64,000 bases of DNA from Limnomonas spitsbergensis (lineage: Eukaryota; Chlorophyta; Chlorophyceae; Chlamydomonadales), in contig JAYJMM010000026.1 of the NCBI GenBank assembly GCA_037349105.1, positions 2,418,001-2,482,000 on the forward strand, read 5' to 3'. Positions 11,401 to 20,400 of this stretch are shown piece by piece. Numbering within the stretch: position 1 is the first letter of the stretch; the number at the start of each line of letters is the position of its first letter. Position numbers and translations under genes: made by a program. The notes under the pieces were generated by a model that saw only the letters and a list, made by a program, of their open reading frames with translations, searched no databases and was not told the origin of the DNA.

Positions 11401-14400
11401 AGCTTGGATTTCGTGGACAGTGGATCGGATACGGACGTGAGCAGTAGTGACGTGGCGAGGCAGCCCGTTAGGTCCAAGCCCGGCATTGGCGATGGAGGCC
11501 TCGCGGTCGCTATGCAGAGGTGGGATGTGGCAGTGTGCATTCTTGCATCCTAACAAGAACCGTGCAAACCCTAGGGTTCAAGGGAATATCGACAAAAGTG
11601 ACGCTTTGCAGCAGTTCAGGGTTACAAACCTGCCACTGCGTGTTGACACTCGTTGCGTAATAATCTGCCTGCCTGTAATCTTGGCTTGCGTGTTTGTGTC
11701 CCTGGCCCTGCACCATCGCTGTGGGCTTGTGGCTACGATGAAACTTTTTTTTATAAAGAATTATGATAAAAGTTGCGGCATGCATTTGTAATGCATATTT
11801 TTCGTTTAGTGAGTAAATAAGCTATATATTTAGTTGAAATTCGTTAGTTGAAATTAATTACACTGATTATTTATGTTCCTTGACTTGGGCCCAGGGCTGC
11901 AAGGTAGGAGCAAAGTGTCTGAATCCTGTTTGTAGCTGATTGGCAGGCTGATCTTCTTGTTTGATTACACGGCCGACATCATGGCTTGTCATGCGCATGG
12001 GATTTGATGCGCGCAGGCTCGTGTCAGACTGTGAGAAGTTTCGCGGCAAGGTTAACGCCAAGATCATCAAGAAGGAGATTGCCAAGGTCGGATATATGTA
12101 CCGGCATGAAAACGGGGTTGACGAAAGCAGTGCCAGCTTGTGGCATGAGTCCCGACGGGTATGTGGCCCTGATCAGTGTTTTTTACAGTGGATACCGCAT
12201 AAATTTCAGCTACATTTCAGGTTTGGTGTCAAGGACCAGGGGTGGCCGCAGCACGGCCCATCAAAGGTGGTCCGGTTACCTCTAAAACAACACCTGTGGT
12301 CCCGATGATGCAACAGATGAACCTAGGTAACAGATAACCTGAGTTGTTCCCCCCAAGCCTGCGCACCCCAGGGTTATAGAGAGGATTGGTGGAGACATGC
12401 ATCATCAGACCACCCGTATAGTGGGTCGGCCCCCCGGTATATAGATAACCCAATAATCTCTTTTGGGGTGATCTCCGCATTGAATTTTCCGCGGGAACGG
12501 GCTTAGTTGACCGCCGTGAGCCTGTACACCACCCACGTGCATGTCAGGGCACTGGGCCTTGGTCTTGTCATGGTCATCAACTATGAACCAGCTTGCCCAT
12601 CACAGCTACAGACAGGATTCATAATCTGGCCATCCCGCAGGTGGACCGCCTTCGTCACGAGATTGAGGAGGAGGTACGGCATCTCCTTGAGAGGCTGCTG
12701 GAAGAGAGCAACGCGGGTCCCAAAACAAAGCAGGACACGGCCAAGCACAGGCCGAGCTGCAAGTACCACGACAATGACCGCGCCATTTGGATTGCGCTGT
12801 TGCCTTCCAGCAAGGCCAGCCATGTGAGGCCGGGGATAGCAGGATCACTCATCTTCGACAACGGAACACATATATGTCGCATTTGGTGGCACTCAGGGGT
12901 TGGACAGAGCCATGCTCAGATTTTGTATGAGGGTGAGATTGGCTTGTCTTTTGTGCTGGGTCACGAAGCTCCCACAAAATGCCTTGAGGCATCGAAGCAA
13001 AGGAAGTCTTTGCGTGTAGATTGTGGGAGCGTTTGTTGGACGCAGGGGCCACTCGCTCAATGTTTGACATCCAAGTGGGCAACTGGGGAAGAGTGATGCC
13101 AACTACACATATTTTCAGCGGGCTTCGGTCGGACTCAGCATCATTGGTAAACAAATGCACACTATGTTTGCTGTACAGCATTACACTTCATTGATTTGTT
13201 TCACTCAAGACATGCATTCATGGACACTTCTTAAGCGTGCTCCACTTTTTTCATTCCGGGTGTGAAGTTGAAGTCGGAGCTGAAGCTGCGCTTTCCAACT
13301 GACCGGAAGGGCTCGACAGTGAACTCCGCTTTGAGCACGCAGCTCTTGGATGACTTGCTGGAGCAGTACCGCGCTGCCACCGATGCTGCAGCAGAGGAGG
13401 TGAGGTTTTCTTTTGTGCTCCACTGTCGATTTAGGGGTGCTTCTGCCTCAATTCAGTTTCATCACGGCCACGTGGCTTGGTGCAGCAAGCCGTGCCCTTG
13501 GGCTGTAGGCCGTAGCTCAAGGTTGGGTCCTCATGGGCTCAGTGCTGGCTGCCGTGCAGCTTGATAATGGTGGGGTCTGAAACGCAGTAAACCTGTAATA
13601 AAATCTTGCAAAATCAATGCAACTGCACAAAACCTTTTTCGATATAGCCAGGCAGGGGGAAGAGGGCAAACAAGTGCGGAATATCAAACATGTGCCCCTA
13701 CGAGCGGCACAACAGTAAAGCAAGCGATTCCGCTGGTGCATGTTGTTGTTACAAAGTTGACGCAACCACCCATAGCCTTTTGCGAAAGGGCCAGGCAGCG
13801 CGAACCGGAGAAAACCAGAGAATGAGGAACGAGACAGGTACCAGAATCCTAACCCATGTCATCGCCCTTTTACCTTCTGAGAGTGTTCCTAGATGAATTC
13901 CTAGATGATCTATTACGGTACTTGAAATTATGGCTAATTTGGTTTCATAAGGGTCTGTGAACGCAGCATTGACGGGGTGGCTTGCTGACCTCCCAATACT
14001 CCTGACTATGTGGCACATCACTGGTGCAGGTCAGGGCCCACCTGACTATGCACTAACTATGCCCTCACTATGCCCTGCCCTGCCTATGCCCTGCCCTGCC
14101 TATGTGGCACATCCCTGGTGCAGGTTAGGGCCCACCTGCAGCAGCTTTGCAAGACCCTGGAATCACCGCTGCTTGCTGTCATCATGGCCACTCAGGTGCG
14201 TTCACGCGTGCACGCTCGGTAAGCATACAGGCTGCTAGTGGATTCATGTTCCTGGGAGCTCCTTGTACTGCTCTGACCGAGGGCCAGGCGCTTGTTGAGG
14301 GGGGTTGTGTATGGGTGGAAAAGGAATACAACCTCTGTTTCTGCTCAACCAGAACAAGACGCCTCGGGACGCTTCCTGAATCCTCGCTCCAGTACGTATT

Positions 14401-17400
14401 CATATTATGTTATTTCGCTTGAACTCGATGACTGCATGCGCGGTTGTATTGAGCGGTCAATATGGCCCTGCTTATTGACCACAGCACACAGTGTGCAAAG
14501 CCTTCACTTCTAACAGTGAAACATGTTGACCCGATGTTGCGACAGGCGTCCATTGTGGGGCGGGCGCTGATGGAGCATGTGGACCAGGCAACGAGACTCA
14601 ACTGGTGTGTTCCGGAGTTGGAGACGCTGGTGAGAGCTCAGTGTGTGACATTTGGCATATTGTGTCACGGGTGGCCTAGCGCCTCATAATGTTGAGTTAT
14701 TGGACCTGAACCCTGTAGCGTAAGCCTTGGACAAGGGACCTGTCACTTAAGGAGTCGGACGAGTCCCCCCAAACAAGGGGTTTCGGCAGGGATGCAGCCT
14801 TTCCACGCAAAAATCCGAAAGAAAAAAAAACGAACTTTCCATCCGTATTACAAAAGCTGGAGTCCTGGACGCCAGAAGAACTTTTTGCGCGGAAAGACCC
14901 CATCCCAAGAGTCGACTGCGGTTTCCGGGGGACTCGTCCAACCCCCTAAGTGACAGGCCCCTTCCCTGGACCCCTGGAATTCAAAATCCTGGAGGCTCCA
15001 GGGATTGAAGGTATCCAGGGGGCGGTCCATCAGATTAGGAAATGTGGGGATGGCTCCGCTACGGATGAAACCAACACAAGTGCATACCAGTATGTTACAC
15101 AGGTTAAGCAGGTATGTGTGACAACATGAGAAGCTTTTGATGCAGCTGTTAGCTAGGCTCATCGAGGCCGATTCATGCATCATGGATTTGTACTGGCCAA
15201 AATAGTTCATAGCACAGGCAACAAAATCTTGGGAGCATCCAAAGGCATAAATAAGATTTCGCTCAATTACCCCCCATATAGCCTTCGTCGTTTCTGTCTG
15301 CTTCTACGCCCTTGATGCATCTGCGGCTCTCACGCCCCCCCAGGAGGATGGTGTGCCTGTGGGACCCCCCCGGCTGGAGGTGGCTGGCATGTGGCCATAC
15401 TGGAAGAACCCTGAGGTCGAGCCGGGCACCGTTCGCAACGACCTCGTGCTCGACCGTATCATTCTGCTCACTGGGCCCAACATGGCGGGTGAGGGCTGTG
15501 GGGGAGAAGTGCGCCGGAGGTCAGTAAGCGAACAGTACATGTCTTCTGAACCGCTCACCGCACCTCTCAGGATTCGGCATTTGCATGCCATGCGTGACAG
15601 TATGTACCTGCAACGTGGCAGTGAAACGTGGACATCTTGAGATTGTGCCAATGACCCGCTGCACCTGAGGTCAATCTGCCTACCGTAGTCTCTCATGCCT
15701 ATTCCTCAGAATATTCGTTTTGAAATCTGGCGTGGCACTGCCAGGTAAGGTAAGGTAGTGCCTACCTGGACAGTATCATCCTTCCACGACCTGGCTGTGC
15801 CACGTCTAAACCCTTAACCCTAAACCTGGCTGTGCCACGTCAAGGACATTTGCAAGCGGAACACCTGTCATCTAACCGGATAATCTATGTTCCTTTTGTT
15901 TCGGCATTTTCGTCCCTTCATGCTTTCTTCATATTTTACTCTCTTGTGATTTTGCAGCCTGGCGGTGGCAAGAATCATGGTGAGTAACATGCTGTAGCCC
16001 ATCATCTTACTCTCTACCCCTTTCCTGTCCAGTCGTCTATGACCTTTTGTACCCCTGTATTACCTCTGCGTTCATTTGGCTCATTTGAGTCAAATGTGAG
16101 AAATGTCTCATAATTATTCATTTTAAGTGCAGCATTCATTGCTGTCTCGGCTGCGAAGCTAGCGTGATTTTTTAAGAGATCTCTGCGCCTCGCCACTGCC
16201 ACCTCCTACACAGGCAAGTCGACGGTTCTGCGCAGCGTGGCCGCCATAGCTCTCCTGGGCTGCTGCGGCCTCATGGTGCCGGCACAGTCTGCGTCAGTGC
16301 CCTTCTACGACGCGTTCATGCTGCGCAACTTTAGCGGTAAGCTCCTATGTATTCCATCCACACAGACCATTGCGCCATTGATTGATGGTTAAGATTTCAG
16401 CTCCGGCCATTTGTCCTGGTTTGTGCCATTATGCCATTGCTTGCTGCTCAAGATATCAGCCCCGGGCCATTGGGTGCTGGTTTACGCCATGTGCGCCATT
16501 TGTGCTGGTTTGCGCCATGTGCGCCATTATGCCATTGATTGCTGCTCAAGATATCAGCCCCGGGCCATTGGGTGCTGGTTTACGCCATTTGTGCTGGTTT
16601 GCGCCATGTGCGCCATTATGCCATTGATTGCTGCTCAAGATATCAGCCCCGGGCCATTGGGTGCTGGTTTACGCCATGTGCGCCATTTGTGCTGGTTTAC
16701 GCCATGTGCGCCATTATGCCATTGATTGCTGCTCAAGATATCAGCCCCGGGCCATTGGGTGCTGGTTTACGCCATGTGCGCCATTTGTGCTGGTTAACGC
16801 CATGTGCGCCATTATGCCATTGATTGCTGCTCAAGATATCAGCCCCGGGCCATTGGGTGCTGGTTTACGCCATGTGCGCCATTTGTGCTGGTTTGCGCCA
16901 TTATGCCATTGATTGCTGCTCAAGATATCAGCCCCGGGCCATTGGGTGCTGGTTTACGCCATGTGCGCCATTTGTGCTGGTTTGCGCCATGTGCGCCATT
17001 ATGCCATTGATTGCTGCTCAAGATATCAGCCCCGGGCCATTGGGTGCTGGTTTACGCCATTTGTGCTGGTTTGCGCCATGTGCGCCATTATGCCATTGAT
17101 TGCTGCTCAAGATATCAGCCCCGGGCCATTGGGTGCTGGTTTACGCCATGTGCGCCATTTGTGCTGGTTTACGCCATGTGCGCCATTATGCCATTGATTG
17201 CTGCTCAAGATATCAGCCCCGGGCCATTGGGTGCTGGTTTACGCCATGTGCGCCATTTGTGCTGGTTAACGCCATGTGCGCCATTATGCCATTGATTGCT
17301 GCTCAAGATATCAGCCCCGGGCCATTGGGTGCTGGTTTACGCCATGTGCGCCATTTGTGCTGGTTTGCGCCATTATGCCATTGATTGCTGCTCAAGATAT

Positions 17401-20400
17401 CAGCCCCGGGCCATAGGGTGCTGGTTTACGCCATGTGCGCCATTTGTGCTGGTTTGCGCCATTATGCCATTGATTGCTGCTCAAGATATCAGCCCCGGGC
17501 CATTGGGTGCTGGTTTGCGCCATTGGGCCATGGATTGCCGGTTGAGATATCAGCCCCGGGACGTTAGGTGCTGGTTTGCGCCATGTGCGCCATGTGCGCC
17601 ATGGCGCCATTTGTGCTGGTTAAGATATTAGCTCCGGGCCATTGAGTGCTGGTTTAGGGTGGACTTCGGCGGCGTCGGAGTTTTGCTGCGTGTTGCGTGT
17701 GGCCTTTGGAAGGACAAATTCCCCGGTGAAAATTGGGTGAGGACCTGCCCAAGAACAGGTTAGGACCTGTCCGGTGAACGTTGGCCGAGACCTGTCTTGT
17801 TGGGACGGGTTAAAAAAACCTTTCCGGATTTCTGCCTACATCGGCTCTGGCTGCTCCTTACCTTAGCAAGTGAAATCATGCTATAGCGGTCCTGACTTAT
17901 CTCTGCACTTTTCAGGTTTCGGATTGAAATTATAAAAGCATGTTATGTCGACATAAACATACCAAGTCGACATAACATGAGCGTGCGGAAGATCACAGTT
18001 GCTGTCCATTTCCTGCGCTATGGTGCTGCATATCGATGTCGTCGAGAAGCAGCGAAGGGGTGCATGAAATGGGTGAAGCACTCAATCTGAAGGCGATCGT
18101 GCTCATGTTCAAGTTATGTCCACTTGGTATGTCCACTTGACATGTTTTAGATGTCAATCCGAAACCTGAAAAGTGCAGACATAAGTCAGAACCGCTATAA
18201 GCTTGCGGGAGGCAGTTTCCTCGCACAGGCCGCATATTCTTGGCACTTCGATGAATGCTCACTTAACCCAAACCCTAAACTCTCTCCCCTGAACCCTAAA
18301 CCCATATTCTTGGCACTTCGATGAATGCCCACTTAACCCAAACCCTAAACTCTCTCCCCTGAACCCTAAACCCATATTCTTGGCACCTCGGTGAATGAAG
18401 CTGGTTGTGGTGTGTCTCCTTGCGTCCTCTTGCAGGTGACAGCCCTCTGGAGGGGCTCAGCAGCTTTGCATTGGAGATGGTGGATTCAAAGTATGTGAGG
18501 GCTGCCTCAGGAAGGGGAACAAGGAGGGGGGGAGGGGGAGTTTTAGTTATACTTCTTGTGCCGGAGCGGTTCAGGTAGCGAGCATTGGAAAAGGAGGGAA
18601 CAAGCTCTCTTAATTGTGCCTTTGTGAGCACCTGTTTTTGCACAAATGCGGATTTAGACACGGCTCTTCCTTCAGAACCCTGTCTTCAGGTTGGCGTGAT
18701 TGGCCACCCTCTTCCTTAGCCTTGGTTCCATTTCTCGCCACAGGGCAGTGCTGCGGGATGCCAGTCCCCGCTCCCTGGTGCTCCTCGACGAGATGGGCAA
18801 GGGCACTGAGGTGCTGGCGGCGACGGCCCTGTCAGGAGCCATGCTGGAGCAGCTAGGGGACACGGGATCCAGCGTGATCTTCGCCACACACCTGCACGAG
18901 TTGGTGAGCCAGTCGCTGAGATGAAGGCCCGTTTCAGCCACTCTCTCCTCGGGTGGTTGTGTGTGGGGGGGGGAGGGGGGGTATGAAGGCAACAATGCAG
19001 CTCTGTGTATGCCAAGATTGTTTTTTGCTTACAGCTGGGATGGGCCATTGTAAGGCATTAGTCCTCTCGGATGGAAATGGCGAGTGGGAGTGGAAACAAT
19101 TCCTAATGTACCGTGGAGCCTTGTTGCCATTTTTTTCCATCGGATGCGCCTCGTTTGGCACAGTGTGCTGCGTCGATATTTTCTGGATCGTGCACTCAGA
19201 GCTCTGCACGGCGCCTTACTGGTCTTGGCTTTGCTTAACTTATTCAAAACTCGTCCAACCTGTTTGTGCCGACAGGTGGGATTAATGAAGGAAAGGGAGG
19301 CCAGCGGTCAGGTTGTGAACATGTGCATGGAGGTGAAGGAGAAGAGCGGTCGTAGGAGAGCAGGAGGTGAGGCTGAACATTTATCCTTGCCAGTCTTGAT
19401 TTGGGGTCTGGAAAGGCCAGTGCTTCTTGTTTTCCTCGGTTTGCCTTTCAACTGTCCGATTGGTGCCCAACTTGGACCTACCAGAGGTACAGGCCCAAGC
19501 TGCATGGCTGAACATGCATGGGGCCTCCGGCAAAAGGCCAGGAAGTTGCTGAACCTAAGCTGAACATTTTGCCGGGCAACGGGGGGGATGGGGGTCGAGT
19601 GTAGACTGAAGAAAATGTCGGTTGTTGCCTGCCTGATGAAAAAACGCTGGCAAACATTGCATTCCTGCGTCATTTGACTAAAGCCACATGTAGTGTAACG
19701 TGTGGCCTCCTCTCTTCATTCCCAAGCTTATCGGGTCATGCAGTCAATAGGCCAATCTAGGCACTGAAAAGGCTAACCTGCTGAACAAGCTAATTGTTGG
19801 TAAATGTGAGCACGAACACAGAAAATAGGTCAGTGTCCGGGTTGGTAGAGTGTGTGCCAAAACAGGCATGCCCACGGGCCAAACATCTTAACAGTAAAAC
19901 CTGCTAAAACCTTGACTGGCTGCTCCTCAGCTCCCTGATGGATGGCTCCTGAAGAAAGAAACAAAGAAAGCTACGCCCCGTGGGGTGCGTGGGAGTTAAG
20001 GAAACAGCGCAGCCTGGGCCGAAGCCACATCCGCGCCGTGACTGTGGCTCCCCGTGTGTGCATCAGGTTCACGCCTAGGTTTGGAGGAAGCAGCCGCTAC
20101 ATGGCGCATCGTGTTTGGGACGTGCTTTGAGAGCTTGGCCTTCCAGGTGCGCCGATGACGGATCAAGTTGTAGATTTTGAAAGTTGTAGATTTTGAATAT
20201 GTTGCATTCTGATTGTTTGGTATTTATTTTTGGCTTTTGAGTGTGTGTGGGGAACAGTAGTCTCTGCAGCCCTCGCCCCAGGACTCTTGGCGGATGATTG
20301 GTTTGAGGCTGAGTAGATCCGCTGTTCAGATCCTGTAAATTTGCACTACGAATGGTGAATTTTGTATGGCCTCCAAATCTTCCGACTTCAACATTCTCAT

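Larger units (their letters stand above)
7490..14629 (+). other. MSH1 exons 9-19: central MutS connector and lever region
   Basis: Eleven small exons encode a weakly conserved, mostly helical region expected to form the MutS core between domain I and the ATPase. Recognisable points are SGRPLPPYLSTVNNLG, SPQIALVLHQACR, which runs across the intron 8969-9612 into HLATVDAPYS, DRAIWIALLPSSK, and VRAHLQQLCKTLESPLLAVI followed by ASIVGRALMEHVDQATRLNW. The order matches plant MSH1. Exon 15 (12017-12086) ends at a non-consensus GTCGGA donor, but the reading frame continues correctly into 12641. The exon 17 acceptor is a weak GTGAAG at 13267, and the next AG (13273) is also in frame. Confidence 0.8.
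15344..18903 (+). other. MSH1 exons 20-23: MutS ATPase (domain V)
   Basis: Exon 20 ends with LLTGPNMA plus one base. Exon 21 begins with GKSTVLRSVAAIALLG, so the Walker A loop GPNMAGKST is rebuilt exactly across the intron 15489-16213. The form is closer to bacterial MutS (GPNMGGKST) than to the GPNGGGKSS of land-plant MSH1. GLMVPAQSASVPFYDAFML follows, then GLSSFALEMVDSK (the S-F-x-x-E-M block), then Walker B SLVLLDEMGKGTE and the switch IFATHLHEL. All ATPase motifs are present, so an active enzyme is expected. The 2.1-kb intron between exons 21 and 22 holds the 89/98-bp minisatellite, a MITE and a telomere-like duplication. Confidence 0.9.

Noticed and set aside
15959..15980. 22-bp mini-exon encoding PGGGKNH within the P-loop intron
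   Set aside because: Including it shifts the frame of the following exon. The direct join 15488-16214 gives a perfect Walker A motif. Kept only as a decoy in the findings.
16382..17631. Overlapping plus-strand frames with SAPGHWVLVYAMCAICAGL repeats
   Set aside because: They lie inside the intronic 89/98-bp satellite. The gene reads correctly only when this is spliced out.
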